DNA of 64,000 nt, taken from NCBI GenBank assembly GCA_000383715.1, contig KB911950.1, positions 124,001-188,000 on the forward strand, given 5' to 3'. The position numbers and the translations under genes were made by a program. The stretch is from Verrucomicrobia bacterium SCGC AAA164-E04 (GTDB lineage Bacteria; Verrucomicrobiota; Verrucomicrobiia; Limisphaerales; AAA164-E04). The notes beneath the pieces are model-generated. The model was not told where the DNA came from and did not search any database. It saw only the letters and a program-made list of their open reading frames with translations. Shown here in pieces: positions 9,973 through 19,694 of the stretch (position 1 is the first letter of the stretch; every line of letters starts with the position of its first letter).

Positions 9973-10845
9973 TCAGCGAACTGCATTTATGAGTCGAGTG
10001 CTTCTCTCCTGCATCCACAACACATCTTCGTTGTTTGGTGAAGGAACATTCAGCGGAATATTGCTTTTCGACAGGCTTGGAATCGTGCGAGGATTTGTCC
10101 ATCGGTGAATTTCCGAATGCCCGTCGGCGAACGCAAAGGTAGCTGCACCGTTGTGGTAACTGGCAGGGTAATCCACAATCTTCCAGCTTGCTCCTCTGTC
10201 CGGAAAGCCTTGCATATCAACGACAAAATAGCCATCGTTGATGCTGTCTTCCCTCTCATCAATCAGCACAAACGTTTGACTGGGACCAGGCGCTGTCATG
10301 TCGGAGTCTTTAGTGTAAACCTTCCATCCATTGCCCGATGAGGACCATGAGGGGCCGCCCACCCAATTGTTCATCGACATGCTTCGGATGCGGGGCACCC
10401 GCTGACCTGCCGGATTGATCCCGTAGGCCCTGTCCGAAGGGCATTTCCAGATTTTTTCACTTCCCCCCGTATAATTCCAAAGAGGGCTGCGGTGCGTGAA
10501 CTGAGCGTGGTTCCAGTTGTTGGGGTCCTTGGGGTTACTCAACGTGAGCCAGCTCCCTCCTGTCCAGTTGGGAACTTCACGCCCCGACTTGCTCCAACCT
10601 GCTGCTCCCACTAGTTTGTCTTCGTTGTCGTCGCTGTAATACTTCCAGGCAAGCATCATTTGTTTGTTGTTGTTCATGCACAAGATGCCTTGGGCCTTCG
10701 TTTTTGCCTTGCTCAGGGCTGGCAGCAACATGCCAGCCAGAATTGCAATGATGGCGATGACAACCAGAAGTTCGATCAAAGTGAAGCCCTTTTGAGACAT
10801 TCGATCGTTTGTTTTCCGGGGCTGATTTTTGATAATTATATTCAT
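9973..10845 (-). CDS. Type IV pilin/type II secretion pseudopilin-like protein with H-x9-DG-type tail
   Basis: Prepilin cleavage/methylation motif [26 protein letters not shown] and [25 protein letters not shown] (10800) is an alternative start. Confidence 0.92.
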   Translation of the reverse strand: MNIIIKNQPRKTNDRMSQKGFTLIELLVVIAIIAILAGMLLPALSKAKTKAQGILCMNNNKQMMLAWKYYSDDNEDKLVGAAGWSKSGREVPNWTGGSWLTLSNPKDPNNWNHAQFTHRSPLWNYTGGSEKIWKCPSDRAYGINPAGQRVPRIRSMSMNNWVGGPSWSSSGNGWKVYTKDSDMTAPGPSQTFVLIDEREDSINDGYFVVDMQGFPDRGASWKIVDYPASYHNGAATFAFADGHSEIHRWTNPRTIPSLSKSNIPLNVPSPNNEDVLWMQERSTRLINAVR

Positions 10846-11004
10846 ACTAGAATGCGTCTTAGCTTTACCTGAATGATCCCTTTTAAATGAAGGATCACTT
10901 AATTACAAGACATCCGACTTATTATTTCAGTGCGTTTGGGGGCACAATTTAATTTTGGTGCATTGAAAGAATTAGGTATCAAGGCGTTTTGGTTTAGTGT
11001 GCTT

Positions 11005-12237
11005 TCAGAATTTCTTTGTGTAGGTGAGGCTGAACAAATGTACTGCAAAGTCAAAGTTACCATCGTACATTCCTCCTTGATTGATTGTGCGCTCATCGTA
11101 AATCACCAATCCATAACCAAGATCGATGGAATAGTTGTCAGTGCCATAGCCTATACCTGCCGTCAGGACATTTTGATTTGAATCAGGAATAGTAGGGGAG
11201 AGGGTTGCATTCGGGACAGGGCTTTCAAAAAATTGATAACTTGCCCGCATGATCCAGTTTTCAGCAAATTTCCAATCACCTCCTATGCCGATGGTATAAG
11301 TATCATGCCAATCCTGATTTAATGACGTGGGTAACCCGGGCAATGGAACTCCCGTTTGGGTAGGCAGGGTGTCAAAATTTGAAAACTCAAGAAATTCAAC
11401 GTCTGCCTCCAATCGAATGGTGTCGGTCAATTCAATGCCGTATCCGAGATGTAACTGAGTAGGGAATTCAATTTCAGAAGAAAAACTTGTATTCACATTC
11501 AGGCCGGCGGCGGGAACATTCATATTAAAATCACCATCATAATCAACCGTGATGGGGGAACGCGCCGTGAAGGCCAGCCGATGGCGATCTGTTATTTTCC
11601 ACGTCATACCCAGGTTGGCCCCCGCACCGATTCCATCCGATTCCGCAACGAAGCGACCATTCGGAAACACGTGTTGTTTGAAAGTCAATTGAGACCACTG
11701 AATATCAAGGCCAAGTCCCATCGAGACCTTTTCACTTACATCGAATGCCACTGTTGGATTGACAAGGATTGTTTGCAACTCGCTGAAATGAGGAGTGGTG
11801 TACCTCAAAGACCCCTGGTTCGCTGTATCCGCAAACCCACCTGCATTCTTCCATTCGTTTGATAATCCATAAGGGCTGGTGATACCTAGACCGATGACAT
11901 ACTTATCATCTAGAATTGGCATGGATGCATACGCCGCGGGCAGAAACTTCCATGCATTTTCAGTCTCGGCCGTTGCACCGGAAGCGTTCTGATGTTCGAC
12001 ACTGATATAGACAGGATTGAAACTCACTGTGACTTCAGGCCGCTTTAAGTCCATCAAGTTGGCAGGGTTTTGAGTGATTGCACTGGCATTATCAACATGG
12101 GCGATTCTTCCACCAGACCTGCCAAGATTGATGGCACCCGAGGTTGGATTGCGAAATCCTTCGGCAAGGGAATTCGGGGAATTCACGATGGCAAGCATTG
12201 CCACGACAAGAGTCAGTTTAAGCGGTTTATTGTTCAT
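11005..12237 (-). CDS. OmpP1/FadL-family outer membrane transport protein
   Basis: Signal peptide, GFRNPTSGAINLGRSGGRIAHVDNASAITQNPANL N-terminal motif, C-terminal aromatic beta-strand ending FSLTYTKKF. Confidence 0.9.
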   Translation of the reverse strand: MNNKPLKLTLVVAMLAIVNSPNSLAEGFRNPTSGAINLGRSGGRIAHVDNASAITQNPANLMDLKRPEVTVSFNPVYISVEHQNASGATAETENAWKFLPAAYASMPILDDKYVIGLGITSPYGLSNEWKNAGGFADTANQGSLRYTTPHFSELQTILVNPTVAFDVSEKVSMGLGLDIQWSQLTFKQHVFPNGRFVAESDGIGAGANLGMTWKITDRHRLAFTARSPITVDYDGDFNMNVPAAGLNVNTSFSSEIEFPTQLHLGYGIELTDTIRLEADVEFLEFSNFDTLPTQTGVPLPGLPTSLNQDWHDTYTIGIGGDWKFAENWIMRASYQFFESPVPNATLSPTIPDSNQNVLTAGIGYGTDNYSIDLGYGLVIYDERTINQGGMYDGNFDFAVHLFSLTYTKKF

Positions 12238-12466
12238 GTATTCTTGGTTCAGATTTTTAAATGATCAAGCCTCACAAGTATGGATTCCATTGATGATGCA
12301 ATGATCCTCCAAGTCTGATCATCTTAAGATCGTTTTGATTTGCCCACATTGCTGCATTCTTGGCAATATTCTTTTCAACAAGGTTCCCAATGGACGATTG
12401 GCGCTTTAAACGTTGTCATTGGGGCAGTTTAGGCCAAAATCGGTGTTGAACCATGGACATAACCAC

Positions 12467-13315
12467 ATGAAACCTGTTTTTGTTATCTTAATACTCATCG
12501 TAGGCATCATCTCTTTTATGGGAGGGCGCATGCTAATTGCTCCCAAACTCAAGATTGCTCAGAAAATGGTTACCCAGTTGGAAGCTGAAAAACGTCAAAT
12601 GGTAGAAGAACTGGAAACGCTCCGCACCAAACAACTTTCTGACTCTGAAAGAAAGCGTATTGAACGAGAACGTATGGAACTCGCCAGTCTGCGAGGAGAG
12701 GTGTCCAAACTACGCACTAAAATAGAAGATTTGCAACGCCCCAAGCCCGATTTTGAGGAACAGAAGCGTGCAGCAATAGAAGAAGGTAAGGAGGAGGAGC
12801 AATTTGAGAAAGCTGATTATTATGCGGCCGCTGTTAATGTCGAAGTAGAGAAAGGAATGACATTGATTACCGGTGGATGGCTGACTGCTCCTGGAAGGCG
12901 GACTTTCGTCTTCATGACTCCCACAAGTAATACAGCGCCGGATGGAGAGGTTTACATTCAAATCAACAGCAAGGTTGCTGATCTGGCTGACGAGAGTCTG
13001 TCTCAGCTTCAACTCCAAAACATGCGCGCGAGCAGTAATGAAACTGACAATGCTGGTGGTTTCGAGGCGGAGGAAGCTCGCATGTTATTTAAAAACATCC
13101 AAAAGATTGAGGGAGCAGTGATGCTTGCTTCGCCAAGTATCGTTGCGATGGACGGACGTGAAGCGGTGGTTCGTACTTCAGTGACGTTCCCCCGAAATGG
13201 AGCAGCGGCTCCAGGTCAGTTTGAAATCGGTGTCATCCCCGTTTTGACCGAAAATGGAGCTATTCAAATGACGGTGGCATCTACGATCACTATCGATATT
13301 CCCGAAGAGGAGTAG
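12467..13315 (+). CDS. Single-TM coiled-coil protein with secretin-like C-terminal segment
   Basis: MKPVFVILILIVGIISFMGG anchor, long charged coiled coil, then VMLASPSIVAMDGREAVVRTSVTFP...GVIPVLTENGAIQMTVAST; likely start at 12467. Confidence 0.75.
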   Translation: MKPVFVILILIVGIISFMGGRMLIAPKLKIAQKMVTQLEAEKRQMVEELETLRTKQLSDSERKRIERERMELASLRGEVSKLRTKIEDLQRPKPDFEEQKRAAIEEGKEEEQFEKADYYAAAVNVEVEKGMTLITGGWLTAPGRRTFVFMTPTSNTAPDGEVYIQINSKVADLADESLSQLQLQNMRASSNETDNAGGFEAEEARMLFKNIQKIEGAVMLASPSIVAMDGREAVVRTSVTFPRNGAAAPGQFEIGVIPVLTENGAIQMTVASTITIDIPEEE

Positions 13316-13433
13316 CTTTACCTTGTTTGACTCCCTGGGAATAAGGCAACGGCTCTCAATCGGTAGATAGCATAGGGTCATGCTATCATGAAGCTTGTAA
13401 AACTTGCTCTATGAAAAACTGTTCATTGAACAG

Positions 13434-13982
13434 TCAGGTGATTTCCCCCGTGCACCTTACATTCACTTCGGAGGCCCTGCCATCTTTCTCCTGATTATTC
13501 CATGAAGTATTCTTACTTTGGTTTCCGGTCGCATCTTCGAGCCAGATATTTACGGGTCGCCAATGGTCCATGATCTGGCTTTTTTCTTGATTTCAAAAGT
13601 AGCAACAACTTTCTCATTCCAGTCCCTCCAGTCGAATCGTAAAAGCCACTTCCCTGCCAGGGTATTTGCGTATTTCATACCCGAGCCAGATTTCTCCAGA
13701 AGGATTACCCGTCGGTGAATTACCATGGTAAATCCAGTCGTTGACCTTGCTCTTGTAATCGGCTTGATCAAGCACTGTTTCCTGCCCAAACCAGCGAGTG
13801 GTCTTCCCTTTCCACCTGAACCATGCAACCAGGGAATTTTCTGATGAGGGATGTTTATGATTTTTGGCTACACCGAGTCGTTGTTGGATGAAAGGGGGAA
13901 TGCTTTGATCGCATAGATTGCCGTGATGACGACGGTTGAAAGGCAGAGGGAAACGGCAAGCGTGGTTGTTAAATGCTTCATA
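13434..13982 (-). pseudogene. Small exported protein gene disrupted by about three apparent frameshifts
   Basis: Minus-strand pieces in different frames: MKHLTTTLAVSLCLSTVVITAIYAIKAF / IQQRLGVAKNHKHPSSENSLVAWFRWKGKTTRWFGQETVLDQADYKSKVNDWIYHGNSPTGNPSGEIWLGYEIRKYPGREVAFTIRLEGL / DWNEKVVATFEIKK / QIMDHWRPVNIWLEDATGNQSKNTSWNNQEKDGRASEV. Confidence 0.6.
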
Positions 13983-14076
13983 CCGGGTTCTTAATTAGTA
14001 TGAGCATCAATAAAGTGTTTTGCGCAACACAAGTTGTGTCCAGATGCCGCATGAAATTCAGTAACTCGACCGGGGT

Positions 14077-15477
14077 TTAGCTTATCATTTCCCGGACGAC
14101 TTCCCCAAAGACATCTGTCAGCCTGAAATCCCTGCCTGCGTATCGATACGTCAGTTTTTCGTGATCAAAGCCCAGTAAATGCAGCATGGTGGCATGCAGG
14201 TCATGAATGGAAACCGGGTTTTCAATTGCTTTGAAGCCGAATTCATCCGTGGCGCCATAAGTGGTGCCGCCTTTGATCCCTCCACCCGCCATCCATAAGC
14301 TAAAGCCCCAATGATTGTGATCACGGCCTTGTGCGGCTCCACCGCCGCCTTGATCCATTTCAACGGAGGGTGTTCGCCCGAATTCACCCGTACATAAAAT
14401 CAGCGTTTCATCCAATAAGCCTCGTTGTTTCAAATCGATGATTAAAGCAGCGAGCCCCTGATCGCATTGGTTGGCGACGGTTCGATGTGTGTCTTTGATA
14501 TTGCTGTGGCTATCCCATGGTTGCATGTTTCCATGCCACGTTTGCACGAATCGAACCCCGCGTTCAACAAGCCTTCGAGCCATCAGCAGTTGTCTGTTCT
14601 GGGGGCCCTCGCCATAGAGTTTCAGGATGTGATCCGGTTCCTTCGAAACATCAAACGCATCTGTTGCTTCAAACTGCATGCGGTAGGCGAGTTCGAAAGA
14701 CTGTATGCGTGCTTCCAAAGACTGCTCGTTCGGTCGCAGTTCAGCGTGTCTGCGATTCATGGCTTGTAGTAAATCAAAATGTTTCCGTTGCTCCTGATGC
14801 GTCAACCGTGTGTTGGTGGCGTTTGAGATCAGTTCGCGTGGATTTGTTTTGGAAGTGTCTATGTGGGTTCCCTGATAAACTCCTGGAAGAAAGGCGCTGC
14901 GCCAATTCCCAGCTCCACCGACAGGCATACCGCCTGGACAAAGTGCAATGAAACCAGGCAGGTTTTCGTTGCCAGAACCCATACCCCAGGTCAACCAGGA
15001 GCCCATGCTTGGCCACACCAGACGCTGGGTGCCCGTGTTCATCAGCATCAGCGAAAGTTCATGGCTTGGCAGCTCGGCGTACATCGAGCGGATCACGGCC
15101 ATGTCGTCGACACATTTTGAAAGATGTGGAAAAAGATCACTGACAGGTATGCCGCTGACGCCATGTTGCTTGAACTCAAAGGGTGAAGGCAGTGCGACAC
15201 CTGTTCGACGTTCTGTCTGAAGGTTGTCGAATGGCAGCATTTGACCACCGCGTTTGGTCAGTTCAGGTTTGGGGTCAAAGGTGTCCACCTGTGACATGCC
15301 TCCGTTAAGAAAGACATGGATCACGTGTTTGGCTTTGCCTGGGAAATGAGTTTCTGCCTGTTGAGCCGCCAATGAATCTTTGGAAAGCAGGCTGTTGAGG
15401 GCTATGCTTCCGAAACCCATTCCCGAGCGTTTCAGGAAAGACCTGCGTGTATTGGGTGTTTGAAATTGCATCGTCAT
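14077..15477 (-). CDS. DUF1501 domain-containing protein (Tat-type signal)
   Basis: NTRRSFLKRSGMGFGSIALNSLL, HVIHVFLNGGMSQVDTFDPKPEL, GEFGRTPSVEMDQGGGGAAQGRDHNHWGFSLWMAGGGIKGG. Confidence 0.95.
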   Translation of the reverse strand: MTMQFQTPNTRRSFLKRSGMGFGSIALNSLLSKDSLAAQQAETHFPGKAKHVIHVFLNGGMSQVDTFDPKPELTKRGGQMLPFDNLQTERRTGVALPSPFEFKQHGVSGIPVSDLFPHLSKCVDDMAVIRSMYAELPSHELSLMLMNTGTQRLVWPSMGSWLTWGMGSGNENLPGFIALCPGGMPVGGAGNWRSAFLPGVYQGTHIDTSKTNPRELISNATNTRLTHQEQRKHFDLLQAMNRRHAELRPNEQSLEARIQSFELAYRMQFEATDAFDVSKEPDHILKLYGEGPQNRQLLMARRLVERGVRFVQTWHGNMQPWDSHSNIKDTHRTVANQCDQGLAALIIDLKQRGLLDETLILCTGEFGRTPSVEMDQGGGGAAQGRDHNHWGFSLWMAGGGIKGGTTYGATDEFGFKAIENPVSIHDLHATMLHLLGFDHEKLTYRYAGRDFRLTDVFGEVVREMIS

Positions 15478-18320
15478 TAGTCCACGAAAATAAATTCATT
15501 GGAGGCAAGCAACGCATGCGCCAGTTGATGCCAGGGGTCACTTTTTGATTCGGATGTGACACCATGAACATGCTCGAGCGCCATGGCGATTTCTTCGGGT
15601 TCTGGGAGTCGAGAAAGCGTTTGTTGATAAAGAAGACGAACTTTGAGTTCTTCTGTTTTGGCCTCCTCGATACCGGGTAATTGAATCAAAGCCTTGGCTC
15701 GATCCTGGATGAAGTTTGAGTTAAGTGCGAACAGAGTTTGCTGGGGAACAGTTGTTTCTGGTCGCTTCGCCGTGCACGCGCTGGGGTTGGCTCCGTCAAA
15801 TGTCGTCAACAGGGTGGAGGGAACGTCCCGATTGATAAACCCATAGACGCTGCGTCGAGGTACTACAGGTTTCGTCATCATGTCGAATGGACGTCCATTC
15901 ATGGTTGTATTCAGTTCGCCCGATACCTTCAACATGGCATCTCGCATGGCCTCCATGGCCAAACGGTGACGAGGCATGCGCCAGATCGTTTGATTATCAG
16001 GATCCTTTTCTCTAGCTTTCGGATCTTCAACGGATACTTGTCGATATGCTTTGGTAAGTAGAATGCGCTTATGCATTTTTTTGATCGACCAATCATTTTC
16101 CAAAAAAGTGGACGCCAGATAATCCAGGAGTTTTAAGTGCGTGGGCCGTGCTCCGCGTGTACCAAAATCATCTGGAGTTCTCACGAGTCCCCGACCGAAA
16201 TGATGTCTCCAGATCCAATTAACAGTTACTCTTGCTGTGAGAGGGTTGCTTTCTGATGTGATGGACTGTGCCAAAGATAATCGTTGCTTTCTGGGTGGAT
16301 AATGTTTGGCAGTGCCATTACCAACCACAGATAAGAAACGAGGTTGAACCCGCTTGCCGCGATTCAATGGATTCCCTCGACGAAATACATGAAACCCCTT
16401 TTTTTCAGCATCAGGATTCTCTGCCAGCACCATGGATCTGGGGGGGGAACCTTTCTCGTTCAAGTGCAGATTGTGAATGGCGTTTCTCCTTCCGTTCAAC
16501 TGATCGCTGACAGTACGGTTGAGCAGCCGTGATGCCAATTTCTCCGGTAATGCCGTTGGACTTTCATCTGCATACAAGTGACTTCGTAACTGTCTAAGGA
16601 TAGCGCTATTGATCTTGCGATGGCGTTGATCCTGATCAGGAATGGTGGTTCCATCGGGTAAGGCTTCTTCTGCGGATTGAACCTGAGCCAGGGTCCAGTC
16701 ACGATGTGTTTCTGCAAAAAGAGTTCCATATGCTTCAGCAAGTGCTTCCATTGAACTGGGGGCGGACATTTTAATAGCATTCAATATCAGAGGGTTCCAG
16801 ACAGGTGCCTTGGCACTCAAGTTTTCCATCGGCGTCAGTTTGGAAATATCTCCATTTTCTTTTTCCCATTGTTCCATCAATGCTACGCGTTGCGCTGGGA
16901 AAGTTGCATTTGCAAAGCGGGCCAATTGTTTCCATGGACCAAACACCGGGTCGTTTGGAGGTATTTGCTTTAAATAATCCCGCCACCGTTCCAATACATG
17001 AGGACGGATGTCCTCTGTTCTGAAGGAAAGAAAAGAAACGGACAGATCTTGCTCAGGAGTGTCACGTGCCAATTCTTTCAGATAAATTCCTACTTGCATG
17101 CGGAGTCGTCCTTTAAGAATCTCCGATTGTTCTCGTGCCATGTCGCCATACTCTATTTTCAACGTTTGTAATTTTTTTTCATAGGCAAGATAGGATTCCG
17201 TTTCGCTTGGTTCCCCAATCATCGGTAATAGTTCCGGTTCAGAGCTGCTGGCGAGTGTTGCATACAAAGAGTAGTAATCTGTCGTGGGAATGGGATCGAA
17301 TTTATGATCGTGACAACGTGCACACGTGACTGTCAGACCCATGATGCCGCGAGTGATGACATCGATTCGATCGTCTATAATATCGTGCGGTGAGCGAAAA
17401 CGCTGGCCAATGGTGAGGAAGCCTAATGCCGCCAATGAAGGATCGTTTTCGGGTAATTCCAGTTGATCTGCCGCCAATTGTTCGGTGATGAAACGGTCAA
17501 AAGGCACATCTTCATTCAATGCTCCTATCACATAATCACGGTAAGTGTAGGAAAAAGGGAATTTCGTGAACCCAATGGCACTGCCTCCATGCGTGTCGGC
17601 ATAACGTGCAATATCCAGCCAATGCCGTCCCCAACGTTCTCCATAGCGCGGCGACTCCAGTAATCGATCAATCACTTTTTCCTCGGCCTCAGGCGATGGA
17701 TCAAAGACATAAGCTTCTACCTCCTTCCAGGTTGGAGGAAGTCCTGTCAGGTCAAACGTGACACGACGAATCCACTTCGATCGAGAAACGGGTGGAGACA
17801 TGCTCAGATTTGACGCTTCCAGTTCGGCCAACACAAACTTATCAATGCTCGACCAGTTGTCAGAGCCTGCATCCGGAGTGGGTGGTTTTCGGATAGGTTC
17901 AAATGCCCAGTGTTTTTCGTAAAATGCTCCTTCATCGATCCAACGATTGAGTGTTTGTATCTCAAGTTCAGACAATCCAGAGCTTTCTTCGGGTGGGGGC
18001 ATGCGCTCCTCAGGATCTGTTGTAAGGACGCGTTTGATCAGTGGGCTTTTTTTAGAGTCACCTTCTACAATCGCATGTTGCTTGGCGTCGGATTCAAGAT
18101 CCAGTCTCAGTTTGCCTTTGCGCGAATCTGAGTCAGGCCCGTGACAGTGAAGGCAATGCTCGGCAAGGATCGGGCGGATGTCTCTATTGAAACGCATTGT
18201 TTCTGCCTTCAGCGAAATTAAAGTGGCGCCAAAGAACAGGAGTAGGTACCCGCAGGCTAACCAATAAAATGGATCATACCGGGAGTTTGTCATGGTTCTA
18301 AACTTTGGCAGTTTTTTCAT
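15477..18320 (-). CDS. PSCyt1/DUF1549/DUF1553 (PSD1) domain-containing protein
   Basis: CxxCH motif in RDIRPILAEHCLHCHGPDSDSRKGKLRLD, VTFDLTGLPPTWKEVEAYV, CARCHDHKFDPIPTTDYYSLYA, NPLTARVTVNWIWRHHFGRGLV; TAATG stop/start overlap with the DUF1501 gene. Confidence 0.95.
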   Translation of the reverse strand: MKKLPKFRTMTNSRYDPFYWLACGYLLLFFGATLISLKAETMRFNRDIRPILAEHCLHCHGPDSDSRKGKLRLDLESDAKQHAIVEGDSKKSPLIKRVLTTDPEERMPPPEESSGLSELEIQTLNRWIDEGAFYEKHWAFEPIRKPPTPDAGSDNWSSIDKFVLAELEASNLSMSPPVSRSKWIRRVTFDLTGLPPTWKEVEAYVFDPSPEAEEKVIDRLLESPRYGERWGRHWLDIARYADTHGGSAIGFTKFPFSYTYRDYVIGALNEDVPFDRFITEQLAADQLELPENDPSLAALGFLTIGQRFRSPHDIIDDRIDVITRGIMGLTVTCARCHDHKFDPIPTTDYYSLYATLASSSEPELLPMIGEPSETESYLAYEKKLQTLKIEYGDMAREQSEILKGRLRMQVGIYLKELARDTPEQDLSVSFLSFRTEDIRPHVLERWRDYLKQIPPNDPVFGPWKQLARFANATFPAQRVALMEQWEKENGDISKLTPMENLSAKAPVWNPLILNAIKMSAPSSMEALAEAYGTLFAETHRDWTLAQVQSAEEALPDGTTIPDQDQRHRKINSAILRQLRSHLYADESPTALPEKLASRLLNRTVSDQLNGRRNAIHNLHLNEKGSPPRSMVLAENPDAEKKGFHVFRRGNPLNRGKRVQPRFLSVVGNGTAKHYPPRKQRLSLAQSITSESNPLTARVTVNWIWRHHFGRGLVRTPDDFGTRGARPTHLKLLDYLASTFLENDWSIKKMHKRILLTKAYRQVSVEDPKAREKDPDNQTIWRMPRHRLAMEAMRDAMLKVSGELNTTMNGRPFDMMTKPVVPRRSVYGFINRDVPSTLLTTFDGANPSACTAKRPETTVPQQTLFALNSNFIQDRAKALIQLPGIEEAKTEELKVRLLYQQTLSRLPEPEEIAMALEHVHGVTSESKSDPWHQLAHALLASNEFIFVD

Positions 18321-18444
18321 GGATTGATCATGACGATATTATTGTCATCACTCAGCTTGTCCAGATTGTTTGGTGCTATTCTTGATTGCTGAATGATTTT
18401 AACCGCTCTCATATTTGCATTGCGCATTTTTGTATGTTTGAGCG

Positions 18445-19611
18445 ATGATTCCCCACATCATGAGATACTTTTATAAGTCCTTTTCTGTGGCGTTGATTTT
18501 TATGTCCATGGGGCTCAATCAGCGTTTGCAAGGAGCCGCTTCGCAACCAGAGCTAAGCGCTTGGATCACGACCATTCGCGCCGTATCCATCGAAGGGCTT
18601 GGAAATCGTGATGCTTCAGCAGCATCGCATTCGCTTGGTAAACAGACCCCTGACACTCTTGTCACGATATTGACAGGCATGAAGGGAGCCTCTCCTTTGG
18701 CTCAGAATTGGCTTCGGTCTTCCATTGAAAGCATTGTTCACCTTGCATTCAAGACGGATTCGTCTCTTCCTTTGATGGATTTGACCGAATTTCTGCTGAA
18801 TGATGAGAATGCGCCCAGAGCACGATCTTTGTGTTTCGAACTAATTCAAAACAGTGATACCAAAGCAGGAGAAATCTTGCTTCGTGGGATGTTGAATGAT
18901 CCGTCAAATGACCTGAGAGAAAAGGCGGTTGATCAGTGGATTGCTTCAGGTAACGAGGCCTTGTCTGACAATCAAGCTTCCACAGCAAAAGTGATCTTTC
19001 GGCAGGCGCTCCAATATGCTCGTGATGTTATACAGATCAGAGCTTTGGCTGATGAACTTGAAAAAATGGAATACACTGTTGATATCCCTGATTTGCTGGG
19101 GTTCATCACCGATTGGAAAGTTGTCGGTCCTTTCCATAATCTGGATCGAGGTGGCTTTGAAACTGTTTTCCCTCCTGAAAAAGAATTGCGGCTGGATGGT
19201 GCATTTGAAGGGAAAAGTGGTGAGGTGTCCTGGGAATTGTTGAATAGCGATGATCGATTTGGGATGGTTGATATCAATGATGCCTATGCAGGTTATCAGA
19301 AAGAAGTCACCGCCTATGCGCATCATGCCTTTATTTCTGATCAGGAGCGGCCTGTGCAGTTAAGGTTGGGTTGTAAAAATGCCTGGAAGATATGGCTCAA
19401 CGGCGAGCTTCTTTTTGGGCGCGATGAATATCATCGCGGAATGAAGATTGATCAATACATCATGGATGCCGGCCTCCGTGCGGGACGGAATGACATCGTG
19501 GTTAAAATCTGTCAAAACGAGCAGGTAGAAGATTGGACTATTGAATGGGAATTCCAGCTTCGCGTGTGTGATGAAACGGGTAAAGCCATCCACTCCCTTG
19601 CTCGTCAGTAA
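18445..19611 (+). CDS. Hypothetical exported protein with alpha-helical N-terminal repeats and beta-sandwich-like C-terminus
   Basis: Full-length ORF; FITDWKVVGPFHNLDRGGFETVFPPE and AWKIWLNGELLFGRDEYHRG resemble the beta-sandwich segments seen in PVC secreted proteins. Confidence 0.75.
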   Translation: MIPHIMRYFYKSFSVALIFMSMGLNQRLQGAASQPELSAWITTIRAVSIEGLGNRDASAASHSLGKQTPDTLVTILTGMKGASPLAQNWLRSSIESIVHLAFKTDSSLPLMDLTEFLLNDENAPRARSLCFELIQNSDTKAGEILLRGMLNDPSNDLREKAVDQWIASGNEALSDNQASTAKVIFRQALQYARDVIQIRALADELEKMEYTVDIPDLLGFITDWKVVGPFHNLDRGGFETVFPPEKELRLDGAFEGKSGEVSWELLNSDDRFGMVDINDAYAGYQKEVTAYAHHAFISDQERPVQLRLGCKNAWKIWLNGELLFGRDEYHRGMKIDQYIMDAGLRAGRNDIVVKICQNEQVEDWTIEWEFQLRVCDETGKAIHSLARQ

Positions 19612-19638
19612 GTCACGAGCAGGGTTTCCCGCGCATCC

Positions 19639-19672
19639 CATCAAGGGACTGGTTGTTCCCAGTCCCTTGATG
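19639..19672. terminator. 14-bp perfect stem-loop between convergent genes; possible bidirectional terminator
   Basis: CATCAAGGGACTGG-TTGTTC-CCAGTCCCTTGATG; no clear U-run. Confidence 0.45.
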
Positions 19673-19694
19673 ACTTTGACGATCGTCTGTAAAC

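Noticed and set aside
13366-13387. 8-bp inverted repeat GATAGCAT...ATGCTATC after the secretin-like gene
   Set aside because: Short arms and no U-run; not enough for a terminator or operator call.
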